A DNA stretch of 64,000 nucleotides. Origin: Haloimpatiens sp. FM7315. GTDB lineage: Bacteria > Bacillota > Clostridia > Clostridiales > Clostridiaceae. The notes under the pieces are model-generated. The model saw only the letters and a program-made list of their open reading frames with translations, was not told the DNA's origin and did no database searches. The DNA lies in the NCBI GenBank assembly GCA_041861885.1, contig JBGVUE010000001.1, positions 2,158,001 to 2,222,000 on the forward strand. Direction: 5' to 3'. Shown here piece by piece: positions 1 through 9,121 of the stretch (its first letter is position 1; each line of letters starts with the position of its first letter). The translations under genes and the position numbers were made by a program.

Positions 1-29
1 TGGCACAAAAATATGCCAGCTTAAATAAG

Positions 30-605
30 CTATTGTTCATCATTTTTATCTTTTTCGTCATCCTCATGAAAATTCACAGTATATTGGTATATATTGTCTT
101 CATTTTGAAAATCACTATCTTTTTTCATCTTACAATTAAATTTATCTTTAAAACCATTTCCTGCTTCTTTAATTATGTCTTTTACTTCATCTGTTTTAGT
201 TTTTATAATCTTATTTACTACCTCTACAGTTCCATCTGTTTTAGTTATCTCTATAGTTACCTTTGTCACCATAGCAGTAACTAAAAGTGTCGCGGCAATA
301 GGAAGCCATACTAGGGACATAACGCCTACTGCTACTCCAGCGTTTAATGGAATATCTACAATTGTCTTTTCCTCTTTTTTAATGCGTATTCTAGTAGCTT
401 GACCTTTTTTAACCAAATCTTTTATCCAGTTAATAAATTCTTCCTTTGTAGTATATATATCCTTATTATCCTCACTACTTTCCAAATAAATAAGTGCCTC
501 TACTACATCTCCATTACAATACTCTAAAGCTTCTTTAGCCTCTTTATAGCTAACTCCTGTTCTCTCTTTTAAAATATCAATTTTTTCTAAGGTTATTTCA
601 CTCAT
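30..605 (-). CDS. UBA-like / DUF4342 membrane protein
   Basis: Protein of 191 residues. Residues 1-45 look like a UBA/TS-N-type three-helix fold, with the motif ERTGVSYKEAKEAL that also occurs in EF-Ts and NAC. Residues 50-140 match the DUF4342 type: a short basic strand, then a hydrophobic segment (about residues 88-113) that is probably one membrane helix. The tail is acidic and rich in D, E and K. The start overlaps the recO stop by 8 bases, and the ribosome site AAGGAGGT lies inside the last recO codons, so the two genes are probably translationally coupled. Function is unknown. A small membrane-anchored regulator or adaptor is possible, but that is inference. Confidence 0.75.
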   Translation of the reverse strand: MSEITLEKIDILKERTGVSYKEAKEALEYCNGDVVEALIYLESSEDNKDIYTTKEEFINWIKDLVKKGQATRIRIKKEEKTIVDIPLNAGVAVGVMSLVWLPIAATLLVTAMVTKVTIEITKTDGTVEVVNKIIKTKTDEVKDIIKEAGNGFKDKFNCKMKKDSDFQNEDNIYQYTVNFHEDDEKDKNDEQ

Positions 606-1353
606 TTTTACTTACCTCCTTAAAAACATTTAACATATTTAGACTTTTAGGAATCTTTTGATAGTTCTCGCATATAAATTGACATAAAATATTATGTATT
701 TCACTCTTAGCTTTACCATTTAACCTTATTCTATGAACCTTTTCTAAAGGAAAATTTGTCAAATTTTTTATAACATTATATGCTTCATAACTTATTTGTA
801 TACTATTTTTTTTACTACATTCATTACATACACCGCCACCATAAGACAAATTTATATAATTAGATGTATTTATCCTACTTCCACATATGCAGCAATTTGT
901 AAAATTCAAAGCATATCCTGTCAATTTAAGGAGTTTAATCTCAAAGGCCCTTGCTAATATTTCTACATCACCTATTCTATTTTTCATCAAATAGTAAGCT
1001 GTTACAAACTCTTTAAATAACTCTCTATTACTTTCCTCTTCACTGGTTGCCATATCTATTAGTTCATTAAAATAGGAAGCATAGGTTAAAATCTCAAGTT
1101 CATTTAAAAATTCTCCAAAATAGTCTATGGGCTCAATTTCATTCAGTAAATACATGCTCTTACCTTTGTATACAACAAATTCTGCAAAGCAGAAAGGTAA
1201 AGTGGATGACAAAAATTTACTTTTGCTTTTTTTAGCTCCCTTAACTATAACACTGATTTTCCCTATTTTTTCTGTAAATATCCATACTATTTTATCATTT
1301 TCTTTGTAATCTTGGTCTTTTAAGATTACACCCTTTGTTTTGTATATAGACAG
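598..1353 (-). CDS. recO: DNA repair protein RecO
   Basis: RecO works with RecR to load RecA on SSB-coated DNA in the RecFOR pathway. It has an N-terminal OB fold, a helical middle and a four-cysteine zinc site; here the cysteines are in CCICGSRI and CNECSKK (about residues 155-185). Homology runs unbroken upstream of the first ATG/GTG/TTG: the frame reads LSIYKTKGVILKDQDYKEND, which is the normal RecO beginning. The only plausible start there is CTG at 1351-1353, seven bases after GGGGGA. That gives 251 residues, the usual length. An ATT codon lies further upstream just after an in-frame stop. The gene follows era, as in other clostridia. Function is secure; the start codon is unusual. Confidence 0.9.
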   Translation of the reverse strand: MSIYKTKGVILKDQDYKENDKIVWIFTEKIGKISVIVKGAKKSKSKFLSSTLPFCFAEFVVYKGKSMYLLNEIEPIDYFGEFLNELEILTYASYFNELIDMATSEEESNRELFKEFVTAYYLMKNRIGDVEILARAFEIKLLKLTGYALNFTNCCICGSRINTSNYINLSYGGGVCNECSKKNSIQISYEAYNVIKNLTNFPLEKVHRIRLNGKAKSEIHNILCQFICENYQKIPKSLNMLNVFKEVSKNE

Positions 1354-1391
1354 AAAATCATCCCCCAGTCCTAAAATCTACTGATAAACTG

Positions 1392-2276
1392 TTACTTTTT
1401 ATAGCCTAATTCCCTTAAAAGGTTATTGTCGTCTCTCCACTCTTTTCTCACCTTAACCCAAATTTTAAGGTCTGCTTTAGAATTTAAAAACTTTCTAATA
1501 TCCTCAGTTGCATATCTAGTTATTTTTCCAAGCATAGTTCCATCTTTACCAATTATTATTCCCTTATGAGATTTCTTTTCGCAAATCAAATTGGCATCTA
1601 TTTTATATTTTCCATGCTCATTTTGTTTCATAGATAAAATCTCTACAGCTATACCGTGAGGTACCTCTTCTTTTAAAAATCTCAAAGCTTTTTCTCTTAT
1701 TATCTCTGTAACTATAAATCTTTCCTGTACATCTGCTATCATCTCTTTTGGATAATACATAGGACCCTCAGGCATATTTTTCACCATTAAATCTAACAAT
1801 GTATCTACATTTTTACCATTCATAGCAGATATAGGTATTATCTCTTTAAAATCATAAACATCCGAGTAATTTTTAAGAGTTTCAGCTATTCTTTTAGGGT
1901 TTGACTCATCTATTTTATTCACAACTAAAAATACAGGTCTTCCCATTTCTTTAAGCTGTTCTAGTATGTACATATCTCCTCTGCCTAACTCAACATCTGC
2001 AGTAGTTAAAAATAAAACCAAATCCACATCTTTAACAGAGTCCCTAGCTAAATCTACCATATATTCCCCTAATTTATGTTTAGGTTTGTGAATTCCAGGT
2101 GTATCAACAAAAATCATTTGATAATCTTCACCAGTTAAAATAGTTTGTATATTATTTCTAGTAGTCTGAGGTTTATTTGAAACTATAGACAATTTTTCCC
2201 CTATTAATAGATTAGTTAAAGTAGATTTTCCTACATTTGGTCTTCCAATTATTGTTACGAATCCAGATTTAAACAT
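1392..2276 (-). CDS. era: GTPase Era
   Basis: Era is an essential GTPase that binds the 3' end of 16S rRNA and helps mature the 30S subunit. The protein has 294 residues, the family's normal length. Visible motifs are G1 GRPNVGKS (residues 11-18), G3 DTPG (58-61), G4 NKID (about 120-123) and a C-terminal KH domain with [15 protein letters not shown] good ribosome site (AGGAGG) precedes the ATG. It lies 20 bases downstream of cdd and upstream of recO, the conserved order, so all three are probably co-transcribed. The frame is intact. Confidence 0.97.
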   Translation of the reverse strand: MFKSGFVTIIGRPNVGKSTLTNLLIGEKLSIVSNKPQTTRNNIQTILTGEDYQMIFVDTPGIHKPKHKLGEYMVDLARDSVKDVDLVLFLTTADVELGRGDMYILEQLKEMGRPVFLVVNKIDESNPKRIAETLKNYSDVYDFKEIIPISAMNGKNVDTLLDLMVKNMPEGPMYYPKEMIADVQERFIVTEIIREKALRFLKEEVPHGIAVEILSMKQNEHGKYKIDANLICEKKSHKGIIIGKDGTMLGKITRYATEDIRKFLNSKADLKIWVKVRKEWRDDNNLLRELGYKK

Positions 2277-2296
2277 ATATCCTCCTCAATTTTAAG

Positions 2297-2694
2297 TTAT
2301 TTATTCAAGTCATCTTTTGTAAATGTTCCAGGAATTATATCCTCTAATTTTTTCTCTATATACTCATTTTCGTTTTTGGCAATTATTATTTTAGTTTCTT
2401 CATCTGCAAACTCAGATATTACTTGTCTGCATATACCACAAGGATAAGTGAACTCAGTTTCACTACCTATTAAAGCCAATGTATCTATTTTAGACATTTC
2501 ATCAGAAATTGCACTAAAAATAGCTGTCCTTTCAGCACAATTCGTTGCACCATAGGATGCATTCTCTATATTACACCCTGTGTACACTTTACCAGTTTTC
2601 ATAAGCACTGCTGCACCAACCTTAAAATTTGAATAAGGTGAATAGGATTTTTTCTCGCTTCTTTTGCCTTTAATATTAATTCCCTAACTGTCAT
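2297..2694 (-). CDS. cdd: Cytidine deaminase (one frame break)
   Basis: Zinc enzyme that deaminates cytidine and deoxycytidine to uridine in pyrimidine salvage. The zinc and catalytic residues are visible in CAERTAIF (Cys and the catalytic Glu) and PCGICRQV (two Cys). The protein would be about 132 residues, normal for the tetrameric family. The start is ATG at 2692-2694 after GGAGGGAG. The frame breaks in the six-A run near residue 16; adding one A restores the family sequence KKSYSPYSNFKVGAAVLM. The gap is therefore best read as an error in a homopolymer, not as gene decay. It sits just upstream of era. Confidence 0.9.
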
Positions 2695-2926
2695 AAATAA
2701 CTCCCTCCAATGGTTATTATTCTACACTAAACATTGTATATAAATTATAACATTATTTTACGGCATTTCAATAATATATTTAACTTATACCTATAAAGAA
2801 ATTTTTAAAACTAAAAAGAAAAAAACTAATAAAAGCTACCTTAAACTTAATAATTATAATAATGAATTTAAATCAATATAGTTTATGTAATTTATATATA
2901 AAAATTACTTTGTATCACATAAAAAA

Positions 2927-3625
2927 TTAATTTAAGAAGCTAAATAGTAGTATAGTTAGCAAAACTCCAAATATAGCTCCAAACACCACCTCAAGTATTG
3001 AATGGACATTAGAATCGACTCTACTTTGAGCAACTATTATAGCCATTAAATAGCTAAGTATTATGGCTATAGGCTCATTTGTTAGTAAAGTTATTATAGT
3101 AGCTATAGAAAATGCTATAGCACTATGCCCGCTTGGCATTCCTCCCTTTAAAGGTGTTCCCTCACCGTATATAGCCTTTATTACAACCGTTATTATACAA
3201 ACTATTACAAGTATAATAAATATCATATAGGAATTTGCATTTCTAATCTTATGTAGCATCAAAAAATTTACAAATCTTAATTTATCCCAAAATAGAATAA
3301 ATCCAACTAATACAGCATTTATAGCTGCTATAAACACTGCACCTGCCGCAACATTTTTAGCTATTTTAGCTAAAGGATGATAGTAATTTGTTGTTGTATC
3401 TATAGCAAATTCTATAGCTGTATTTATCATTTCCGTAACGATAACTGAAGCAATTGTAATTGTTACAATTAGTAGCTCATTTTTTGTTAAATCAAAAAAA
3501 GCAGGCAATCAAAACCAAAATAGCTGTTATCATATGTATTTTCATATTTTTTTCTGTTCTTACAGAGTATATTATTCCCTCAATAGCATCATTAAAACTA
3601 TCAATTAAATTTCTATTTTTTTCAA
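2927..3625 (-). CDS. Diacylglycerol kinase / PAP2 fusion (frame breaks)
   Basis: Two-domain membrane protein. The first half resembles the small DgkA-type kinase (undecaprenol or diacylglycerol kinase), with the helix motif EMINTAIEFAID and a catalytic Glu. The second half is a PAP2 phosphatase with KAIYGEGTP, PSGHS and SRVDSNVHS, the three-part lipid phosphatase signature. About six or seven membrane helices are predicted. The pair suggests phosphorylation and dephosphorylation of an isoprenoid or phospholipid head, probably undecaprenol recycling. Homology starts near TTG 3623-3625 after GGGAGG; the frame shifts in the A7 run just after the start and in the T7 run near 3498-3504. The gene lies between ybeY and cdd. 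Confidence 0.85.
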
Positions 3626-3660
3626 AACTTATACCCCTCCCAAACAAAAATGTATTTTAA

Positions 3661-3686
3661 AAATAGTCCCCTTAAGGGGACTATTT
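3661..3686 (-). terminator. Terminator after ybeY
   Basis: Perfect 11-bp hairpin, AAATAGTCCCC, with a TTAA loop. It overlaps the ybeY stop codon and lies before the dgkA/PAP2 gene. The minus-strand side runs into an AT-rich tract. The hairpin is symmetrical, so it could work in either direction; with no plus-strand gene nearby it most likely ends or attenuates the ybeY transcript. Confidence 0.75.
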
Positions 3687-4186
3687 TATCTTGAAAGCTG
3701 AAAATTATTTAAAATTTCTTCTTCTCTTTTTCTCATTATGGCTTTTTCTTCATCTTCCATGTGGTCATACCCTAATAAATGTAAAATCGAATGTATGGTA
3801 AGATAAGAAGTTTCTCTTAAAAAAGAATGACCATATTCTTCGCTTTGAGCCTTAGCTCTTTCTAAGGAAATGACAATATCCCCTAAAACTAAATTTTTCT
3901 CATCAAAATAGCTAGCATCAAAATCATAATTTAAATATATATCTTTAAAAACCTTTCCCTTTGGGTAATCAATCATAGGAAAAGATAAAACATCTGTAAC
4001 CTTATCTATATTTCTTTGTTCTTTGTTGATTTCCCTTATAGTTTCATTATCTACAAACACTAAACTTATTTCACAGTTCAAATTCACTTTTTCTTCTTTT
4101 AATCCATAACTAATTACCTTTTTTAAAGTATTTTTAAGTTCTTCTGTCACCTCAAATTTATCTTGTCTATCGTCTATATATATCAT
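3686..4186 (-). CDS. ybeY: Endoribonuclease YbeY
   Basis: Single-strand-specific metallo-endoribonuclease needed for 16S rRNA 3' processing and 70S ribosome quality control. It has 166 residues. The zinc-binding motif [17 protein letters not shown] (HxxxHxxxxxH) is complete near residues 126-136. It begins 3 bases after the yqfF stop, so the two are surely in one operon. The frame is intact and the neighbours are those seen in most Firmicutes. Confidence 0.96.
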   Translation of the reverse strand: MIYIDDRQDKFEVTEELKNTLKKVISYGLKEEKVNLNCEISLVFVDNETIREINKEQRNIDKVTDVLSFPMIDYPKGKVFKDIYLNYDFDASYFDEKNLVLGDIVISLERAKAQSEEYGHSFLRETSYLTIHSILHLLGYDHMEDEEKAIMRKREEEILNNFQLSR

Positions 4187-4189
4187 ACT

Positions 4190-6326
4190 TTAACCTCTTT
4201 CTTTAGTTTGTATCAGAGTTTTTTGAGCCCATTTATCTGTTGGATACTCAATTCTCTCATGATATATTCCACTTAAAACTTTTAAAAATGCTTTTCTTAT
4301 TTTATTTAAATCCCTTAAAGTAAGATCACAATTATCAAGTTGTCCCTCTGCTAATCTTCCTTTTATTATATTGTTTACCATTTCCTCTACTTTACCCTTA
4401 GTTGGGTTATTTATAGATCTAACTGAAGCTTCAACACCATCGGCTAGCATTATTATTGCAGCCTCTTTGCTTTTAGGAATTGGGCCTGGATATTTAAAAT
4501 CCTCCTCTTTTACCTCTTCTGGATTTGAGCTTGCATTTTTTATGGTTAAATAAAAATATTTCACTAAAGAAGTTCCATGGTGTTCCATTATTATATCTTG
4601 TAGTTCTTTTGGAACCTTATACTCCTTTGCAAGTTCTAATCCATCTTTAACATGAGAAATTATAATCAAAGTACTTAGGTTCGGTGTTATCTTATCATGA
4701 GGATTCTCGCCACCTAACTGATTTTCTTTAAAAAAGTAGGGCCTTTTTATTTTTCCAATATCATGATAATAAGATCCTACCCTAGCTAAGACTGCATTAC
4801 CTCCTACAGCCTCCGTTGCCATTTCAGACAAATTAGCAACTAACATACTATGATAATAGGTTCCCGGTGCCTCAAGTAAAAGTTTTCTCATTAAAGGGTT
4901 GTTAGGATTTGATAATTCAAGTAACTTTATAGTAGTTACTATATCAAAGGTACTTTCAAAAAAGGTAGAAAGCCTATAGTAAGCACTCCTGAAATTAAGC
5001 TAGCAATAAATGAAAAAGCAGCATTTTTAGATACATTAACCACATTGTTACTTAATAAAAATCCTACAGCAAAGGTAAATACTAAATTTATTACAGCTAT
5101 ATATATACTTGAATACAGTATATCATTTCTTTGCTGCATTTTTTTAATATTATAGTTCCTACTACTGCATTAACTAAGGATAAAAGTATTATCTCTGGTT
5201 TAAATCCAACTGTTGTTCCTATTAGAAGGCAATTAATAATGTTTACTGTTAAAGAAACCTTCTGACCTATAAGTAAAGTCATTATCATAGGAACGCAGGC
5301 TAGTGGAACTAAGAAAGAAGATATTATACTAAGTCCTCTTGCAAGAACTAAGGATATAAATATCAATATATATATAAGCATTAGCTTACTATTGTCTTTA
5401 TAGACATCGTAGTGATACTTGTAAAGATAATACATCTGAAGTAACATTACACTAAGCACAAGAGCAGCTAAGCTTGAATAAAGATACCATTCAAAATGAT
5501 CTTTATTATCCAAAAGCCCTAAGCTTTTTAATATCTCTATCTGATATTTTTCAACAGGCTCTCCTTCTTTTATAATAATCTGATCTTTTTTTATCATAAC
5601 CGGTTGAATTTCTTTTATAAGTTTCTCCTTATATTCTTCCGTTTTGTTCTCATCATATACATAATTTGGCGAAATATTAACATATCCTATTACTACACCT
5701 AATTCTTTTGCTGATTTTGAAAGATCTGAACTATTAATCTTAAATGCCATTGACTCTCTTGCTTCTTTTATGTCTTCATTTTTATTTTCCATTATTTTAT
5801 TGTCATAAACTTTAGAAAGAGTGTCACGAAGTACAGAATTTAAGTTGTGTATCTCAGCTCCACTTAGATTTAATAGTTTTTGAAAATCCTCTTCAGATAA
5901 CTTTATAGTAGACCTTTCTTTTATTTCCAAAATTTTTTTCTTGTACAAACTAACCTTATCTGTAGAAGGGGTATTTTTAATCTCTGCTTGAACTTCTTCT
6001 TGAACCTCTAATACAATTGTAAATAGATCATTTACTTCCTTAATCGCTTTTTCTTTTACAGATTTGTCCACTGAATACTGTGGCCCTGAATTACTAATAG
6101 TTTGATCAATTAAAGCTTTTGTACTAATCTCGTCCTTAACTTCTCTAGTGGCTTTTATGGGTACTTTTGCAATTTCCCCTTCTTTTAAATTGTATTTTTT
6201 TGTCACCAAAGAAGTAGCTGCAATAGAATATATAAACACAAAAGCTAAAACAAAAACTATATACCTTCTATACTTTTCTCCCCTTGTAAATACTTTGAAT
6301 TTATCCCTTTTCACACCATTACACAC
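4190..6326 (-). CDS. 7TM-HD phosphohydrolase YqfF/PgpH (two frame breaks)
   Basis: Membrane protein of the YqfF/PgpH family, which in Listeria hydrolyses the messenger c-di-AMP. Order of parts: an N-terminal membrane helix, a long extracellular 7TMR-HDED region (about residues 40-270), a seven-helix membrane block, then a cytosolic HD domain with HSMLVANLSEMA, YYHDIGK and NPHDKITPN carrying the metal-binding His and Asp. The frame breaks in the A7 run near 5145 and the T6 run near 4965; one extra base at each restores continuous homology. The start could be ATG at 6326 or the GTG two codons later, which is better spaced from AAAGGG. It directly follows yqfD; the usual phoH is not in between. 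Confidence 0.9.
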
Positions 6327-6350
6327 CCTTTGTTAGCACTAATCTCTCCA

Positions 6351-7521
6351 CTATTTTTTAGTTTCTGTTACAGTTACTTTTCTAGATACTGCTATATTTT
6401 CTTCTACAATAATTACAAGCCTTACTTTGTAGTTATTGTTACTAGTTTTCACATCAACAATTTTATCTACTATTTTCACTGATTTGTCTAATTTTTTCAT
6501 AATATTTTCAGTAATATCTTGAACTGCTTTTTTTGTTACATCATCTTTTGTTTTAACTTCATACTTTTCTTCTACCTCATAATAGGTTTCTACATTTATG
6601 AATTTCTTATTATCTACTATTTTATCATATTTAGCAAATTTATTTAAATTATTTTTCAAATAAATTTGTTTCCCTCTTATATTAATATAAATTTTTTTAA
6701 CTTTTTTCCCGTTCTTTTTCGATTTTTAATCTTATAGGGAACCTCTAATTCTTCTTCATAAAAGGTTTTTGCAATTATATCTCCTATGGCATGAACAGGA
6801 TATGTGCCGCCCTCTTTTCCCTGTTCGGCCTTTACTAATAAATCTCCTTTTTTAATCATATCCCCCTCTTTAACTACAGGGGTTCCTGATATTGTATATA
6901 CCCTTACTATTTCACCATCTTTATTTGCCGCAAGCTCAGAAAGTGTCTCTTCTTTATATATTTTAGGCGGTGCTTGATTTTCGCTTATTTCTAAGTTTAA
7001 ATTAACCCCATCTATCCTAGCTTTAACCCAGGTAACATTATCATTGTCTTTTAAAATTTTATTTTCTAATTTATGAACATCTAAATAATTCTTTTTAATT
7101 CCAGCTTTTACACCATACTCTTTTAATTGACTTCTAATTTCATAAGGAGATACATATTTCTCTGTAACTATATTTATCTTCCATATAAAGTTAGATAAAT
7201 AATACATTATACTAAGGAAAAGAATACATCCTAACAAAATAGACATTACTTTGCTTTTTCTGATAAGAATAAAATCTATTCCTCTTCTTTTTAAAATTCT
7301 TATTTTCGAATTAGTTTTTTTGCAATATTACTAATTTTCCCATAATCTTTTAAATAAACCACCATAGAAACAGTTGTTATATTAGTTCTTTTTATTGATT
7401 TTGCATAAATACCATTCTTCCACAGTATATTAATAAATCTTTCAGGATTTAAGCTTTGAACCTCTAAAAGTATAGTGCTTCTTTTATATTTTGAAAAATC
7501 TCCCTTATTCATTTCCTTCAT
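6351..7521 (-). CDS. yqfD: Sporulation protein YqfD (two frame breaks)
   Basis: YqfD (SpoIV/YqfD family) is made in the mother cell during sporulation and is membrane-anchored. The pieces form one protein of about 390 residues: a cytoplasmic N-terminal part, one membrane helix (LLGCILFLSIMYYLSNFIW), a BMP/OB-like region and the ending EENIAVSRKVTV typical of the family. The frame breaks in the A7 run near 7312 and in the A6 run near 6706; each break is cured by one more A. It overlaps yqfC by 17 bases, so translation is coupled. The start may be the second ATG (MNKGDFSK), which has AAGGA in front of it. Confidence 0.88.
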
Positions 7522-7792
7522 ACACTATAGATTTAAACTTCCCACTTAAAGTTATAGTGTTTCCCCCTATAAAAAAGATTTCAAAATTTCTTCCTTCTAT
7601 ACTTATTACTCCTATGGATGAATTTATTTTTATAACTTTATCTTCGAAAAGCACAATCCCTTTATGATTTTCTATTGTGATTTCATTATCTCCAATTATT
7701 GTAATTTTAGGTAAGTTTAAAACCACATCTCTTGGAAGATCTAATTTGCCTGCTATAATTTCTTTAGTAGAATTAATTTTTTTAGCATACAA
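7505..7792 (-). CDS. yqfC: Sporulation protein YqfC (YabP/YqfC family)
   Basis: Small 95-residue beta-rich protein of the YabP/YqfC family, expressed during sporulation and linked to YqfD. The family pattern is present: LDLPRDVVLNLPKITIIG near the start, then NHKGIVLFEDKVIKINSSIG. It is the first gene of the yqfC-yqfD-yqfF run. About 100 bases of AT-rich DNA separate it from the yqeY terminator, where its promoter must lie; I could not pick out a sigma-E site with confidence. Confidence 0.9.
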   Translation of the reverse strand: MYAKKINSTKEIIAGKLDLPRDVVLNLPKITIIGDNEITIENHKGIVLFEDKVIKINSSIGVISIEGRNFEIFFIGGNTITLSGKFKSIVYEGNE

Positions 7793-7889
7793 CCACCTTC
7801 ACTTATAAAGTGTTTTCATTTTAAATTTATGAATAATCAGTTTAATAAATTACAAAATAATAAAACTAAAGATATATAGTAAATCAAAA

Positions 7890-7920
7890 AATAAAAAAGG
7901 CTCAGCTGAGCTGAACCTTT
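7890..7920 (-). terminator. Terminator after yqeY
   Basis: Hairpin AAAGG-C-TCAGC / GCTGA-A-CCTTT with a TGA loop (one internal mismatch) at 7896-7920. On the minus strand it is followed by TTTTTTATTTTTT, a strong Rho-independent signal. It overlaps the last codons of yqeY. Confidence 0.85.
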
Positions 7921-8365
7921 ATTTATTCAGATATTCTTTTACGATCTGGGTTACCATCTTACCATCAGCACGGCCTTTAACTTTAGGCATAAGCACTGAC
8001 ATAAGCTTTCCCATATCTTTCATGCTATTAGCTCCTACTTCGTCAGCAGATGCTTTTACAATTTCAAAGACTTCTTCTTGAGTTAACTGCTGAGGAAGGT
8101 AATTAATCAAGACCTGAATTTCAGCTTTATTAGCTTCTACAAGATCTTGCCTTTTTCCCTTTTCAAACTCTTCTATGGCGTCTTTTCTTTGCTTTACTTC
8201 CTTAGCTAAGATTTCAACAATTTTATTATCATCTGGAGAAGAACCTGTATCCTTTTCCATCTGCAATATAGCAGCTTTAACCATACTAATAGTAGTAGAT
8301 CTAAGCTTATCACCTTTTTTTAGTGCATCTTTCCAATCTTGTTGTAATCTTTCTTTAAGGGACAT
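7919..8365 (-). CDS. GatB/YqeY domain protein
   Basis: Stand-alone YqeY protein of 148 residues, related to the tRNA-binding tail of GatB and GatE; its cellular role is still poorly defined. The family motifs LINYLPQQLTQEE and GRADGKMVTQIVKEYL are present. The start is taken as ATG 8363-8365 (MSLKERLQQD), with GAAGG just upstream; a longer reading from an earlier codon is not needed. It follows rpsU in the same transcript, a very common arrangement in Firmicutes. Confidence 0.92.
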   Translation of the reverse strand: MSLKERLQQDWKDALKKGDKLRSTTISMVKAAILQMEKDTGSSPDDNKIVEILAKEVKQRKDAIEEFEKGKRQDLVEANKAEIQVLINYLPQQLTQEEVFEIVKASADEVGANSMKDMGKLMSVLMPKVKGRADGKMVTQIVKEYLNK

Positions 8366-8393
8366 ATTCGTACCTTCTTTCAAAATAAAAAAT

Positions 8394-8570
8394 CTATCTA
8401 TGTTTTCTTTTTCTTGCTGCTTCAGATTTCTTCTTTTTCTTTACGCTAGGTTTTTCGTAATGTTCTCTTTTTCTTACTTCAGAAAGAACACCAGATTTAG
8501 CGCATTCTTTTTTAAATCTTCTTAAAGCACTTTCAAGTGTTTCATTTTCTCTTACTTTTATTTCTGACAT
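8394..8570 (-). CDS. rpsU: 30S ribosomal protein S21
   Basis: Small basic protein of 58 residues, starting [18 protein letters not shown] and ending [15 protein letters not shown], a clear S21. It binds the 30S platform near the anti-Shine-Dalgarno end of 16S rRNA. It has a good AGGGAGGGAAAA ribosome site and a strong promoter about 80 bases upstream, and it is followed by yqeY. Confidence 0.97.
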   Translation of the reverse strand: MSEIKVRENETLESALRRFKKECAKSGVLSEVRKREHYEKPSVKKKKKSEAARKRKHR

Positions 8571-8647
8571 CTATTTTCCCTCCCTCCGCTAGCCAAATAA
8601 TTTCGCTTCAAAATAGCTGATCTTTGGGCAAAAATAGCACATTTTTT

Positions 8648-8677
8648 ATTATACAATAATATTTTATAATGTGTCAA
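8648..8677 (-). promoter_or_regulatory. Sigma-A promoter for rpsU-yqeY
   Basis: Reading on the minus strand, a perfect TTGACA (8672-8677) and a perfect TATAAT (8648-8653) are 18 bases apart, upstream of rpsU. This is a near-consensus vegetative promoter, as expected for a ribosomal protein gene. Confidence 0.85.
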
Positions 8678-8690
8678 TAACCTTTTTGAA

Positions 8691-9035
8691 TTAACCTGGT
8701 GGCCACTGAAGATTTCTCCCACCAAGCATATGAAAATGTACATGGTCAACAGTCTGTCCACCAGCTTTTCCACAGTTGGTAACTAGTCTATAGCCATCTT
8801 CACTTATTCCTAAGTTTTTAGCTAATTCCTTGGCTTTTAAAAATATATAAGAAATAATCTTGGAATCTTCTTCAGCAAGATCATTCAAACTACTTATATG
8901 TTTTTTAGGAATAATAAGTATGTGAACAGGTGCCTGTGGTTCTATGTCCTTAAATGCTAATATTCTATCATCTTCATACACTTTATCGCAAGGTATATCT
9001 CCGCCTATAATTTTACAAAATATGCAATTCTCCAC
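8691..9035 (-). CDS. HIT-family nucleotide hydrolase
   Basis: Histidine-triad protein of 114 residues, related to Hint/HinT purine nucleoside phosphoramidases. The HIT motif HVHFH lies near residues 98-102, and CIFCKIIGGDIPC supplies the N-terminal zinc cysteines. The tail NLQWPPG is typical. It probably hydrolyses AMP-lysine or similar adenylated molecules. The gene follows mtaB after about 85 bases and is complete. Confidence 0.95.
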   Translation of the reverse strand: MENCIFCKIIGGDIPCDKVYEDDRILAFKDIEPQAPVHILIIPKKHISSLNDLAEEDSKIISYIFLKAKELAKNLGISEDGYRLVTNCGKAGGQTVDHVHFHMLGGRNLQWPPG

Positions 9036-9121
9036 TTAAATCACCTCCTCATTATTTCCCGATACCTTATACATTTCAACATAACTTAAAAATTCCTTCT
9101 TTTAATTCAAAAAGATTAAAA

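Noticed and set aside
1..29. Partial hairpin TGGCA / TGCCA at the window edge
   Set aside because: Probably the terminator of the UBA/DUF4342 gene, but the stem is only 5 bp and the rest is cut off by the window start.
33..402. Two plus-strand frames at the window start
   Set aside because: Shadows of the UBA/DUF4342 gene; Phe/Ile/Ser-rich text typical of the reverse strand of an AT-rich gene.
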